A DNA stretch of 64,000 nt from an uncultured Bacteroides sp. (GTDB taxonomy: Bacteria; Bacteroidota; Bacteroidia; Bacteroidales; Bacteroidaceae), in NCBI GenBank assembly GCA_900553815.1, contig USEY01000007.1, positions 14,100-78,099 on the forward strand, read 5' to 3'. The notes below the pieces were generated by a model, which saw only the letters and a list, made by a program, of their open reading frames with translations, did no database searches and had not been told where the DNA came from. The translations under genes and the position numbers were made by a program. Positions 13,429 to 22,402 of this stretch are shown piece after piece. The first letter of the stretch is position 1; each line of letters begins with the position of its first letter.

Positions 13429-16422
13429 TTATTTGCTTTCGGCAGCAGGCTCTTCAGTGTTGTTCTTCTTGATGAGCGTGTAAGCAATCGGTGATGCAAC
13501 GAACAGTGAAGACAGGGTACCGAATACAACACCCAGAATCATGGCGAATGCGAAGCTGCGGATAGAATCACCACCGAGGATGAAGATACACAGCAATACA
13601 ATCAAGGTGCTGACAGAGGTGTTGATGGTACGGGCCAGTGTAGTGTTCAGTGAGTCATTGAACAGTTGCAGCTTGCCACGCTTCGGATAGAGACCGAAGA
13701 ACTCGCGTACGCGGTCGAAGATAACCACCTTATCGTTGATAGAGTAACCGATAGCGGTCAGGATGGCACCGATGAAGGTCTGGTCAATTTCGAGCGAGAA
13801 CGGCAGGATGCCCCAGAAGATAGAGTAGGCACCGAGGATGACGATGGTATCGCAGGCCAAGGCGGCTACAGAACCGATACTGTAGGCAATGTTGCGGAAG
13901 CGGAGCAGAATGTAGAGACCGATGGCGATGAGGGCCAGGATAACAGACCAGATGGCTGATACCTTGATGTCGTCGGCGATGCTCGGACCTACTTTCTGCG
14001 AGCTGATGATACTGCCGCCGGTGTGGTTCTCGCGGTCGATGAAGGTAGCCAGGTCAATGTTCTGAGTGAGCAGCGGTTTCAGCGTCTCATACAGGTAAGC
14101 TTCGATTTCCGAGTCTACGTTGCTACCTTCTTCTTCAATGCGGTAGTTGGTGCTGATACGTACGGTCTTGCCGTCGGTACCGATGGCGATGACGCTGACG
14201 TTAGAGTCACCGAACTTGTCAGAGATGAGCTTGCGTACTTGTTCGGGTTCAACGGGCTTCTCAAACTGTACCTTGAAGTTGCGGCCACCGGTGAAGTCGA
14301 TGCTCTGGCTCAGTCCGCGTGTGAAGAGGAAGCCGAGGCAAACGACAACTACAATGATGGTGGTAGTGAACCATACCTTGTTGCGTCCCATGAAGTTGAA
14401 GTGTACGTTCTGCATCAGGTTTTTGGAAACCTTTGATGAGAAGGTCAGGTTCAACAGCTTGTCCTTACCCATGAAGTATTCGTAGAACAGACGTGTCATG
14501 AATACGGCGGTGAAGAACGAAATGAGGATACCGATAATCAGGGTAGTGGCGAAACCACGGATAGGACCTGTACCGAAGTTGAACAGGATGATAGCGGTGA
14601 TGATAGATGTCAAGTTAGAGTCGAAGATGGCCGAGAAAGCGTTAGAATAACCGTCAGCCAAGGCTTTCTTCACTCCCTTGCCGGCGCGCAGCTCTTCCTT
14701 GGTGCGCTCGTAGATAAGCACGTTGGCATCCACTGCCATACCGAGTGAGAGCACCATACCGGCGATACCAGACATGGTCAGTGCGGCTTGGAACGAGGTA
14801 AGGATACCCAGTGTGAAGAAGAGGTTCAGAATCAAAGCACCGTTGGCTACCATGCCCGGGATGAATCCGTACATAGAGCACATGTAAATCATCAGCAGCA
14901 CGAGGGCAACGATGAACGAAATGATACCGGCGTTGATGGATGCTTGTCCCAGCGACGGACCTACGATGTCTTCCTGAACGATGTGAGCAGGAGCGGGCAT
15001 CTTACCAGACTTCAGCACGTTGGCCAAGTCTTTGGCTTGCTCGGGAGTGAAGTGTCCGGTGATTTGTGAGTTACCGCCGGTGATTTCCTGATTTACGTTA
15101 GGAGCTGAGTATACATAGCCGTCCAGTACGATGGCGATGCTCTTGCCGATGTTCTGCTTGGTGAGCTGTGCCCAGCGGCGTGCGCCGTCGGTATTCATCG
15201 ACATGCTGACTGCCGGCATGTTGCGCTGGTCGTATTCGTCGCGTGCGTCAACCACTACGTCGCCTTCCAGCGGAGCACGGCCGTCGCGTTGAGTAGACTT
15301 GATGGCATAGAGTTCGAAAGTCTGTGCCTTGGGATCGTATTCATAAGCCGAAACACCCCACTTCAAACGGAGGTCTTTGGGCAGGATGGATTTGATTTCG
15401 GGCATTGACAGGTAGCGGTTGATGTCAGCCGTATCCTTATAGTTGGCATAACCTACTACAGGGCCTTGTCCGCTGGTGTTGGGAGCCAGGATGGCGAGCA
15501 GCGGGTTGGCTTTCTTCATCTCTTCCATGCTCTGTGTCTGCTGTTGGCTTTCACCTTTCAGGGCAGCGGCAATGCTGTCGGTAGCGCTTACGGCAGCAGC
15601 CTGTGCCTGCTCGGCAGCGGGAACAGTGTCTTCTTTGGCCTCGCTGTTGTCTGCAAGCAGAGTGCGCAGCTTGGAATTGGCAGCATCGAAGAAAGGAACA
15701 ACGTCCTTAGCGTCGTAAGTTTCCCAGAACTCCAGATTTGCAGAACCTTGCAGTAACTTTCTTACACGTTCAGGTTCTTTGATACCCGGCAGCTCGACCA
15801 TGATGCGGCCCATTTTGTCTTCCAGACTCTGGATGTTGGGCTGAACTACACCGAAGCGGTCGATACGTGTACGGAGTACGTTATATGAATTGTCGATGGC
15901 TGCCTTTACTTCTTCGCGGAGTACTTTCTCCACTTCGGCATCCGTAGACTTTTGGTTTACTCTGTCTTTAAGTTGTTGTGTGGCGAAGAGCTCGGCCAGT
16001 GAGCTTTGCGGAGCCACTCTTTTGTACTCTCTGATGAAAAGCGTGATGACGTCGTCCTGGCTGGTAGTTGCCTGCTTGGCGGCTGTAGCCAGTGCCTGGT
16101 TGAAGGCTTCGTCGGGTTTGTTGTCGGCCAAAACCTTGATAACGTCGGGTACTGAAACTTCAAGAATGACGTTCATACCGCCCTTCAAGTCCAGACCTAA
16201 ACTGATTTCCATCTCTCTACAATCTTTCAGGCTCCAGTTCCAAAGCCATACCTTTTCGTTTGCCAACGAATCCAAGTAGTTTTGCTCTGCAAGTGGATCT
16301 CCCTTTGCTATCTCCCGTGCTTTATTTGTATAGTGGCGGGTTACAAAAGAGAAAGACAAGTAGAACAAGCATACCAAGGTAAGCAATAGTGCGAAAACCT
16401 TTACAAATCCTTTGTTTTGCAT
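13429..16422 (-). CDS. secDF: Protein translocase subunits SecD and SecF, fused (SecDF)
   Basis: A 997-residue inner-membrane protein uniting SecD and SecF, as is usual in Bacteroidetes. The N-terminal helix (FALLLTLVCLFYLSFSF) is followed by the SecD signature LGLDLKGGMNVILEV near residues 75-90, the large periplasmic domain, and the SecD membrane block (GMVLSLGMAVDANVLIYERTKEELRAGK). SecF follows from about residue 650, with QSIDFTGGRNFKVQFEKPV and AIGYSINDKVVIFDRVRE. It uses the proton gradient to help SecYEG release and pull proteins into the periplasm. The region around residues 250-320 carries an Ala/Gln-rich linker. The gene has its own -7 box at 16480-16487 and a strong terminator. 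Confidence 0.97.
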   Translation of the reverse strand: MQNKGFVKVFALLLTLVCLFYLSFSFVTRHYTNKAREIAKGDPLAEQNYLDSLANEKVWLWNWSLKDCREMEISLGLDLKGGMNVILEVSVPDVIKVLADNKPDEAFNQALATAAKQATTSQDDVITLFIREYKRVAPQSSLAELFATQQLKDRVNQKSTDAEVEKVLREEVKAAIDNSYNVLRTRIDRFGVVQPNIQSLEDKMGRIMVELPGIKEPERVRKLLQGSANLEFWETYDAKDVVPFFDAANSKLRTLLADNSEAKEDTVPAAEQAQAAAVSATDSIAAALKGESQQQTQSMEEMKKANPLLAILAPNTSGQGPVVGYANYKDTADINRYLSMPEIKSILPKDLRLKWGVSAYEYDPKAQTFELYAIKSTQRDGRAPLEGDVVVDARDEYDQRNMPAVSMSMNTDGARRWAQLTKQNIGKSIAIVLDGYVYSAPNVNQEITGGNSQITGHFTPEQAKDLANVLKSGKMPAPAHIVQEDIVGPSLGQASINAGIISFIVALVLLMIYMCSMYGFIPGMVANGALILNLFFTLGILTSFQAALTMSGIAGMVLSLGMAVDANVLIYERTKEELRAGKGVKKALADGYSNAFSAIFDSNLTSIITAIILFNFGTGPIRGFATTLIIGILISFFTAVFMTRLFYEYFMGKDKLLNLTFSSKVSKNLMQNVHFNFMGRNKVWFTTTIIVVVVCLGFLFTRGLSQSIDFTGGRNFKVQFEKPVEPEQVRKLISDKFGDSNVSVIAIGTDGKTVRISTNYRIEEEGSNVDSEIEAYLYETLKPLLTQNIDLATFIDRENHTGGSIISSQKVGPSIADDIKVSAIWSVILALIAIGLYILLRFRNIAYSIGSVAALACDTIVILGAYSIFWGILPFSLEIDQTFIGAILTAIGYSINDKVVIFDRVREFFGLYPKRGKLQLFNDSLNTTLARTINTSVSTLIVLLCIFILGGDSIRSFAFAMILGVVFGTLSSLFVASPIAYTLIKKNNTEEPAAESK

Positions 16423-16479
16423 GTTACTTTTAGTTTATTATAATTACTTTTTTTAATTGATTTCCACTACATAAGGCTG

Positions 16480-16487
16480 CAAATATA
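16480..16487 (-). promoter_or_regulatory. -7 box for secDF
   Basis: TATATTTG on the minus strand, 58 bases upstream of the secDF start. No clear -33 element. Confidence 0.4.
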
Positions 16488-16506
16488 GCCTTTTTTTTCA
16501 TAATTC

Positions 16507-18591
16507 TTACTTCATGCCTCTGTTTTTTAACATCGGATCGAGCTGTGGCTCTGCGCCTCTGAAATTCTTATAAAGTGTCATCGGGTCATCGCTGTCACCT
16601 TTTTCCAACACATTGTGGCGGAAGGCGTCGGCAGTCTGTTTGTCAAAAATGCCGTGTTCCTTGAAAGCTTCGAAGGCGTCGTTGTCCAGCACATTGGCCC
16701 AGAGGTAGCTGTAGTAGCCTGCTGCATAGCCACCGATGATGTGGTTGAAGTAGGTGGTGCGGTAGCGCGGTGCTATTTCGGGAATCAAGCCCAGACTATC
16801 CATGGCATCCTTCTCAAACTTCTCTACGTCAAAGCCTTGCATGTCGGTCAGGTTGTGCAGGTTCATGTCGAGGATGGCGGCTGCCATCAGTTCGGTGGTG
16901 ATGAAGCCTTGGTTAAAGGTCTTCTGGCGCAGAATCTTTTCGATGAGCTCGTCGGGTATCACTTCACCTGTCTGGTAGTGCTTGGCATACATCTTCAGCA
17001 CTTCGGGTTCAGTAGCCCAGTGTTCGTTGATTTGTGAGGGAAGCTCCACAAAGTCGCGTACGACGTTGGTGCCCGATGTGCCCTTGTATTGGCATTTGGT
17101 CAGCAAGCCGTGGAGTCCGTGGCCGAACTCGTGGAAGAGCGTCTCTACCTCGTCCAGTGTCAGCAGCGACGGCGTGTCGCCTACGGGCTTGGTGAAGCTG
17201 GCCACGTTGCACACCAGCGGACGGATGTCGCCCTGCTGCTCGCGGTAGTTGCTCATCCATGCTCCGCCGCTCTTGCCCGGACGTGGGAAGTAGTCTACGT
17301 AGAAGATACCCAGCTGAGAGCCGTCGGCATCTTTCACCTCAAACACTTCTACATCGGGATGGTAGACGGGTACGCCTTCTTTCTTGGTGAGCGTGATGCC
17401 ATAGAGCTTGTTGGCTACGGCAAAGGCACCCTCGCGTACGTTCTCCAGCTTGAAGTAGGGCTTTATTTCGTCTTCTTCCAGGTTATACTTTTCCTTGCGC
17501 AGTTTCTCGGTGTAGTACCACCAGTCCCAGGCCTCCAGTTTCTGTCCCTTGCCTTCCTTGTCCATCAGCTTCTGCAGTTCGGCAGCTTCGGCCTTGGCCT
17601 TGGGCAGAGCATATTGCCACAGGTTGCCCAGGAAGTCCATCACCGTCTGCGGTGTCTTGGCCATGGTATTGTCGAGCACGAAAGCCGAGTAGCAGTCATA
17701 GCCCAGCAGTTTCGCCTTTTCCAAACGCAGGGTCAGGATGTCCTTGATGATTTGCTTGTTGTCGTTCTTGTCGTTGTTGTTGCCGCGGTTGATGTAGGCT
17801 TTATACATCTTTTCGCGCAGGTCGCGGTTGTCGGCATATTGCAGGAACGGCAGGCGGCTGGCATTGTGCAGCGTGAAGAGCCATTTGCCTTCCTGTCCGG
17901 CAGCCTTGGCTTCCTGGGCGGCGCTTTGGCAGAACCAGTCGGGTAGTCCGGCCAGGTCTTCCTTCTTGTCAACAAAGAGTTTGAATTCGTTGTTCTCGTT
18001 CAGTATGTTGTTGCTGAAGGTGATGCCCAGCGTAGACAGTTGCTTGTTGATGTCGCGCAGGCGTGCCTGCTTGTCGGCGGGCAGGTTGGCTCCCGAGCGT
18101 ACGAAGTCTTTGTAAATCTTCTCTAGCAAACGGTTCTGTTCAGTGTTGAGTCCCAGGGCGTCTTTCTTGTCGTAGACGGCCTTTATCTTCAGGAATAGGT
18201 CGTGGTTGAGCGAAATGTTGTCGCCGTGTTCAGACAATACGGGAGCCAGCTTCATGGACAGGGCTGTCAGCTCGTCGGTGGTTTCGGCCTCGGTCAGGTT
18301 GTAAAATACGCCACCCACGCGGTCCAGTATGGGCGAACTGTTGTCGAACGCTACGATGACGTTCTCGAAGTTAGGTTCTTCCTTGCTGTCGACAATGGCC
18401 TGTATGAGCTTGTTCTGCTCTTCCATGCCTTTGCGGAAGGCGGGTTCGTAGTGTTCCAGCTTTATCTGGTCGAAAGGTGGAACGCCGTCGGGCGTCTGAA
18501 ACTCGGAAAAGAACGGATTACTTTCCGTCTGCGTAGCACATGAGTACATCATACAACTTGCTGCTAATACGATAAGACTTCTTTTAAACAT
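16507..18591 (-). CDS. M3-family metallopeptidase lipoprotein (peptidyl-dipeptidase Dcp-like)
   Basis: A 694-residue peptidase of the M3 (thimet oligopeptidase/Dcp) family at the usual length. The zinc motif FHEFGHGLHGLL lies near residue 487, with the downstream Glu region VELPSQINEHW. The conserved C-terminal block YSYLWANVLDNDAFEAFKEHG is present. The N-terminus is a lipoprotein signal (SLIVLAASCMMYSC), so the enzyme is membrane-anchored in the periplasm or surface, where it would trim peptides, releasing C-terminal dipeptides. No promoter is visible in the 90 bases upstream, so it probably belongs to the rhomboid-rhomboid-EEP transcript. Confidence 0.93.
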   Translation of the reverse strand: MFKRSLIVLAASCMMYSCATQTESNPFFSEFQTPDGVPPFDQIKLEHYEPAFRKGMEEQNKLIQAIVDSKEEPNFENVIVAFDNSSPILDRVGGVFYNLTEAETTDELTALSMKLAPVLSEHGDNISLNHDLFLKIKAVYDKKDALGLNTEQNRLLEKIYKDFVRSGANLPADKQARLRDINKQLSTLGITFSNNILNENNEFKLFVDKKEDLAGLPDWFCQSAAQEAKAAGQEGKWLFTLHNASRLPFLQYADNRDLREKMYKAYINRGNNNDKNDNKQIIKDILTLRLEKAKLLGYDCYSAFVLDNTMAKTPQTVMDFLGNLWQYALPKAKAEAAELQKLMDKEGKGQKLEAWDWWYYTEKLRKEKYNLEEDEIKPYFKLENVREGAFAVANKLYGITLTKKEGVPVYHPDVEVFEVKDADGSQLGIFYVDYFPRPGKSGGAWMSNYREQQGDIRPLVCNVASFTKPVGDTPSLLTLDEVETLFHEFGHGLHGLLTKCQYKGTSGTNVVRDFVELPSQINEHWATEPEVLKMYAKHYQTGEVIPDELIEKILRQKTFNQGFITTELMAAAILDMNLHNLTDMQGFDVEKFEKDAMDSLGLIPEIAPRYRTTYFNHIIGGYAAGYYSYLWANVLDNDAFEAFKEHGIFDKQTADAFRHNVLEKGDSDDPMTLYKNFRGAEPQLDPMLKNRGMK

Positions 18592-18594
18592 AAT

Positions 18595-18660
18595 CTATTA
18601 GTGGTTAACGGTTAGTATTCTATTTAATGGTTAATGGTTAGTATCTCTTGTTCCCTTGTC
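18595..18660. repeat. Degenerate heptamer-like spacer repeat (GGTTAGT/GGTTAAT)
   Basis: The spacer between the M3 peptidase and EEP genes repeats the words GTGGTTAAC, GGTTAGTATTC, TGGTTAATGG and TTAGTATCT at roughly 7-base steps. The same sort of simple repeat appears at 42499, 58483 and 62634. Confidence 0.5.
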
Positions 18661-18681
18661 TCTCGTCAACTTCTATCTTTC

Positions 18682-19797
18682 CTAGTCAGCTCTTCTTCCT
18701 ATGTAGCACCACACCGGGTAGTGGTCGGAGTCCTTGATGGAGCGGTCTACCGTGCAGTTGTAGGTTTTCAGGTTCTTGCTGACAAAGATATGGTCGATGC
18801 GAAAGTAGAAGCGGTTCTGGTTGTAGGAGATGCCGAATCCGCAGCCCGACTGGCGGAAGGCGTCGTCGAGGTGACGGGCAACGACATGATGGGCATAGGA
18901 CAGGGGCGAATCGTTGAAGTCGCCACATACCACCACGTTCTTGTGGCGCGAACGTTCCACCAAGCAAGCTACGCTGTCGGCCTGTGGTGCGCGCAGGGCC
19001 GATGCTTCGGCCAGTTTGCCTACCAGCAGTCGCAGGCCACTCTTCACCTTTCCCTTTTCGGGCGACTCCAGCATGTCGGTATAAACGTCCTTGTCGGCCT
19101 TGGTCAGTTTGTTGGATTCCAGGTGGTTGTTGATGAGCAGCAGCGTGTCGCCTTCTACCAGCAGTTCGTAGGCTACCGAGCCATTGGACTGGCTGTCATA
19201 GTCCACCCGCCGGGCCGACAGGATGGGGTATTTGGAATAGCAGGCCAGCTGGTTGAGATTGCCTTTTGCCTCGCCTGCCAGCTGGATGTTGTGGTAGGGA
19301 TAGTCCTTCAGAGCCTGGTCGACGTCTTTCTGCGTCAGCTTCTTGGAGGAAGTCAGCGTGCGATATTCCTGCAGGCAGAGGATGTCGGCTCCGCTATTCT
19401 TCAGGTAGTTCAGAATGGGGTTACCTTCCTCGGTCTTGACGTCGTTGTTAAAGCCCATAATGTTGTAGGACAGCAGCTTGATACTCTTTTCGGGCACGTT
19501 GGATGTATGCCGGTTGATGGGCATGTAGGTGAGCAGTGGACCGTAGCACACGACGAAGCCCAGCACGGGCAGCAGGGCAGCCTTGTATTGCCTGATGATG
19601 AGCCAGAAGAGCAGGAACAGGCCGTTCAGTATCAGAAAAATGGGAAATGCCAGCCCGAAGCATGAGCGCACCGGATGCTCCACCGGCTGCACGTAGGGAC
19701 TGTAGGCCGAAAACACCAGCAGCCCTGTAATCAGCAGGTTGACTCCCAGCAACAGCAGCAGGACCAAGTATCCGAAATGTTTCACACGTATGGGCAT
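18682..19797 (-). CDS. Membrane-anchored endonuclease/exonuclease/phosphatase-family protein
   Basis: A 371-residue protein. The first 100 residues hold about three transmembrane helices (LVLLLLLGVNLLITGLLVFS, LAFPIFLILNGLFLLFWLI, ALLPVLGFVVCYGPLL). The rest is an EEP fold: LLSYNIMGF (Asn), DILCLQEYR (metal-binding Glu), INNHLESN, VVCGDFNDSP and the final SDHYPVW with the catalytic Asp-His pair. Such proteins hydrolyse phosphodiesters or phosphomonoesters; a lipid or nucleotide substrate at the membrane is possible. The gene starts 3 bases after the stop of the second rhomboid gene. Confidence 0.88.
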   Translation of the reverse strand: MPIRVKHFGYLVLLLLLGVNLLITGLLVFSAYSPYVQPVEHPVRSCFGLAFPIFLILNGLFLLFWLIIRQYKAALLPVLGFVVCYGPLLTYMPINRHTSNVPEKSIKLLSYNIMGFNNDVKTEEGNPILNYLKNSGADILCLQEYRTLTSSKKLTQKDVDQALKDYPYHNIQLAGEAKGNLNQLACYSKYPILSARRVDYDSQSNGSVAYELLVEGDTLLLINNHLESNKLTKADKDVYTDMLESPEKGKVKSGLRLLVGKLAEASALRAPQADSVACLVERSRHKNVVVCGDFNDSPLSYAHHVVARHLDDAFRQSGCGFGISYNQNRFYFRIDHIFVSKNLKTYNCTVDRSIKDSDHYPVWCYIGRRAD

Positions 19798-19800
19798 AGG

Positions 19801-20691
19801 CTAACGTTTGCTGGCATCGAACAGGCTTTTCTTTTCGTCGGCCGTCAGGCTTTCGTAGCCCGACTTCTTCAGCTTGTCCAGAATGCGGTCTATTTCGTCG
19901 GACTGTGCCTTGCGGCGTGCGTTGTAGTCGTAGTCGGCCTGTCGGTTGGCGCCGTAGTGTATCTTCATCTTGGGTTTGCGCTTGCGCGGACGGAACAGTG
20001 AAGCCACGCCGTCAATCACCAGGTTTATCCACTTCGTCAGGTCGTGTCCCTTGCTCAGGGCAGCCGCCCAGGCCAGTCCGGCCAGCGCGCCTCCCAGGTG
20101 GGCAATGTGTCCGCCGGCATTGGACGAAGTGATGAACAGCAGGTCGCACCCAATCACAATCAGTGCCAGGTACTTCAGTCTGACGGTGCCAAACAGCATC
20201 AGCATAACCGGATAGTCGGGTTGGCGGAAGGCAGTGGCCGCCACAATGGCCAGCACCGAAGCCGAGGCTCCCAACAGGAAGGAACCTTCCACCATATATT
20301 CAAAATAGGGGAATACGTTGTAGGCCACCATGTAGAGCAGACCTCCGCAGATGCCGCCCAGCAGGTAGAGACCCAGCAAGTGGCGGACGCTGAAGAAGCG
20401 CAGGAACAGCTGGCCAAACCAGTAGAGCCACAGCATGTTGAACAGCAAGTGGATGAACCCTGCGTGCATGAACATATAGGTAAGCAGCGACCACGGTTGT
20501 ATGGCCAGGCGCGAGAACGAAGCCGGCAGCTCCAGCCAGTTGAAAATGTCGCCTACGTAGCGGTTGAACAACAGCAAAGAAATCTGTACCAACGCCACGA
20601 CCACAAACACCGCCACGTTGATGAATATCAGTTTTATCGATACGTCACCTCTCCTGAACTTCTCCTTCAGGTCAGTTATAATAGTAGCCAT
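19801..20691 (-). CDS. Rhomboid-family intramembrane serine protease (second of pair)
   Basis: A 296-residue membrane protein with about six helices. The conserved HLLFNMLWLYWFG segment follows the first helix, the serine motif is GASAS (nucleophile Ser in GxSx, about residue 142), and the catalytic His lies in GGHIAHLGGALAG near residue 200. The C-terminal 60 residues form a basic cytosolic tail ending in a helical segment (SDEIDRILDKLKKSGYESLTADEKKSLFDASKR). Its start overlaps the end of the upstream rhomboid gene by 20 bases. Rhomboids cut membrane proteins within or near a transmembrane helix; substrates are unknown here. Confidence 0.92.
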   Translation of the reverse strand: MATIITDLKEKFRRGDVSIKLIFINVAVFVVVALVQISLLLFNRYVGDIFNWLELPASFSRLAIQPWSLLTYMFMHAGFIHLLFNMLWLYWFGQLFLRFFSVRHLLGLYLLGGICGGLLYMVAYNVFPYFEYMVEGSFLLGASASVLAIVAATAFRQPDYPVMLMLFGTVRLKYLALIVIGCDLLFITSSNAGGHIAHLGGALAGLAWAAALSKGHDLTKWINLVIDGVASLFRPRKRKPKMKIHYGANRQADYDYNARRKAQSDEIDRILDKLKKSGYESLTADEKKSLFDASKR

Positions 20692-21409
20692 TGCCTCTTC
20701 TTCCTTTTCTTCTCCAATACATTATTAAAATGAAACCGAATATCATGCCTCCCAGGTGGGCAAAGTGGGCCACGTTGTCGGTCGGATTGTTGGCCAGGCC
20801 CGAGTAAAGCTCAATAAGCGCGTAGCCCATGACGAAATATTTGGCCTTGATGGGCATGGGCAGCGGGAATATGAACATGCGTTCGTTGGGGAACAGCATG
20901 CCGAAGCCCAGCAGGATGGCATAGACGGCACCCGAAGCACCTACGGTAGACGAGTTGAGCACGATGTTCAGCTCGGCCATACCCGGGTCTACGAAGTTCA
21001 TGCCCGAACTCAGCGCCTTGGCTCCCTCCGACATCACTGCGCTCACGGCCTCGGGGCTCATTCCCGACTCCATGCTGAAGTAGCGCACCGCCGTCACTCC
21101 CTCCTGTATCAGTCCGGCACCGATGCCGCACAGCAGGTAGTAGAACAGGAAGCGCTTCGGTCCCCACACCTGCTCCAGTATGCGGCCGAACATCCACACG
21201 GCAAACATGTTGAAGAACACGTGCGAAAAGCCCCCGTGCATGAACATGTAGGTGATGAGCTGCGCGGCGTTGAAGCGGTCGCTCATGAAGAAGTGCAGAC
21301 CCAGGTAATCGGCCAGGTCAATGCCATAGGTCCTGGCCACCAGCGTGCCCAGAAACATCAGCACATTAATAATAAGCAGGTTTTTGGTGATTACAGGTAT
21401 TGAGTTCAT
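20672..21409 (-). CDS. Rhomboid-family intramembrane serine protease (first of pair)
   Basis: A 245-residue, six-helix protein. The segments are in order: MHGGFSHVFFNMFAVWMFG, the active-site serine in VGASGAVYAILLGFG (GxSG, about residue 157), and the His in VAHFAHLGGMIFGF near residue 222. Both catalytic residues are intact. It is the first gene of a minus-strand unit with a second rhomboid (20-base overlap), the EEP protein and perhaps the M3 peptidase. A -7 box lies at 21436-21443. The tandem arrangement is common in Bacteroidales. Confidence 0.93.
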   Translation of the reverse strand: MNSIPVITKNLLIINVLMFLGTLVARTYGIDLADYLGLHFFMSDRFNAAQLITYMFMHGGFSHVFFNMFAVWMFGRILEQVWGPKRFLFYYLLCGIGAGLIQEGVTAVRYFSMESGMSPEAVSAVMSEGAKALSSGMNFVDPGMAELNIVLNSSTVGASGAVYAILLGFGMLFPNERMFIFPLPMPIKAKYFVMGYALIELYSGLANNPTDNVAHFAHLGGMIFGFILIMYWRRKGRRGNGYYYN

Positions 21410-21435
21410 AAAGCATTTTTTCGTTCAATATGCCG

Positions 21436-21443
21436 CAAAAGTA
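21436..21443 (-). promoter_or_regulatory. -7 box for the rhomboid operon
   Basis: TACTTTTG on the minus strand, 27 bases before the rhomboid start; divergent from the HU promoter at 21527. Confidence 0.5.
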
Positions 21444-21526
21444 CGAATAAAATCTGTTTTCAGAAGAAAATCAGCGCCTATTCACGCTTTTTTTCTATTT
21501 TTTCATACAAATTATTGCTCCTTTTA

Positions 21527-21557
21527 TTTGGTTTTCAGATTTATTACTCTATTTTTG
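21527..21557 (+). promoter_or_regulatory. Promoter of the HU gene
   Basis: TTTG (21527-21530), a spacer of exactly 19 bases and TATTTTTG (21550-21557). It is one of the best matches to the Bacteroidetes consensus in this window, in keeping with high expression of HU. The leader would be about 50 bases. Confidence 0.75.
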
Positions 21558-21612
21558 TGACAACTTCCTTACGAGGAAATAACCTTAGTGTAATCCATAA
21601 ATCTCTTCTGTT

Positions 21613-21885
21613 ATGAATAAATCAGATTTAATCAACGCCATGTCTGCCGAAGCAGGCATGAGCAAGGCCGGCGCCGCCAAAGCGCTGAACGCATTTATCG
21701 CATCCGTAACCAAAGCGCTGAAAGACGGTGAGAAGGTGACACTGGTTGGCTTCGGCACCTTCACCGTTCATGCAAGGGCTGCGCGCACCGGCATCAATCC
21801 TTCTACCAAGCAACCCATTCACATCCCGGCCAAGAAAGTGGTGAAATTCACCCCGGGCACCGACCTTGATTTGACCGAAGAATAA
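21613..21885 (+). CDS. HU-family DNA-binding protein
   Basis: A 90-residue protein of typical HU length and sequence: MNKSDLINAMSAEAGMSKAGAAKALNAF for the dimerisation helices, GEKVTLVGFGTFTVHARAARTGINPSTKQPIHIPAKKVVKF for the saddle and the DNA-binding beta arm with its conserved Asn-Pro tip. It binds and bends DNA as a nucleoid protein. It is a single-gene unit with a strong promoter and a terminator. Confidence 0.97.
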   Translation: MNKSDLINAMSAEAGMSKAGAAKALNAFIASVTKALKDGEKVTLVGFGTFTVHARAARTGINPSTKQPIHIPAKKVVKFTPGTDLDLTEE

Positions 21886-21935
21886 GGGCTTGCTGTAAAG
21901 ACCGGTTACAACCGGCACTACAAAAACTATTACTG

Positions 21936-21981
21936 ATGGCCACGGAGTTTATCGCAACAGATAAGCATCCGTGGCCATTTG
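21936..21981 (+). terminator. Long terminator hairpin after HU
   Basis: ATGGCCACGGA (21936-21946) pairs exactly with TCCGTGGCCAT (21968-21978). The inside extends the stem (GTTTATC with GATAAGC), followed by a short T-run. Confidence 0.85.
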
Positions 21982-22060
21982 CTTTCGTATGCCTTGTTTG
22001 TGCTCCGCAATTCCCAGTCTGTGGCCTTTACCCCCTTCCAGATGGCCTTCTGAAGGCGCC

Positions 22061-22170
22061 GTGATAGCAGTTAACTCCTAATGCGATAGCAGTACACTCC
22101 TAACGTGATAGCAGTTAACTCCTGACACGATAGCAGTCCACTACTATCAACCGGGGAGTTAACTACTATC
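22061..22170. repeat. 22-bp tandem dyad array B (GATAGCAGTNNACTCC family)
   Basis: Five exact 22-base units begin at 22061, 22083, 22105, 22127 and 22149. The first three read GATAGCAGTNNACTCC. The fourth is near-symmetric (GATAGCAGTCCACTACTATC). The fifth is turned round (GGAGTTAACTACTATC). It lies between the HU terminator and the promoter of the DUF2723 gene. Apart from it, the 21886-22402 gap holds only those two elements. Confidence 0.9.
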
Positions 22171-22342
22171 ATTTGCGAAGTCTGACCCCCTTCACAAGCC
22201 GCAGGAAGCGGGTTGCGGGGACTTTGAAAAACCTGCGCCTGGCAGGATGCGGGGCGGGTCTTGCCGGCGGTGTGGGGCTGAAAAAACTTTTAACCAATCC
22301 TAATAAATGCCCTTGCTTACATTCATTTAGCACCGAATTCAT

Positions 22343-22350
22343 TATCTTTG
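22343..22350 (+). promoter_or_regulatory. -7 box for the DUF2723 gene
   Basis: TATCTTTG, 52 bases before the ATG at 22403. A clear -33 element at the right spacing is not visible. Confidence 0.45.
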
Positions 22351-22402
22351 CGGCCATATTGTTCCGATATCGTAAATTAAATTATAACAGATTTTCATTC
22401 GA

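Noticed and set aside
13185..13532. Short frames on both strands around the secDF 3' end
   Set aside because: They cross the secDF terminator and coding end and have no family resemblance.
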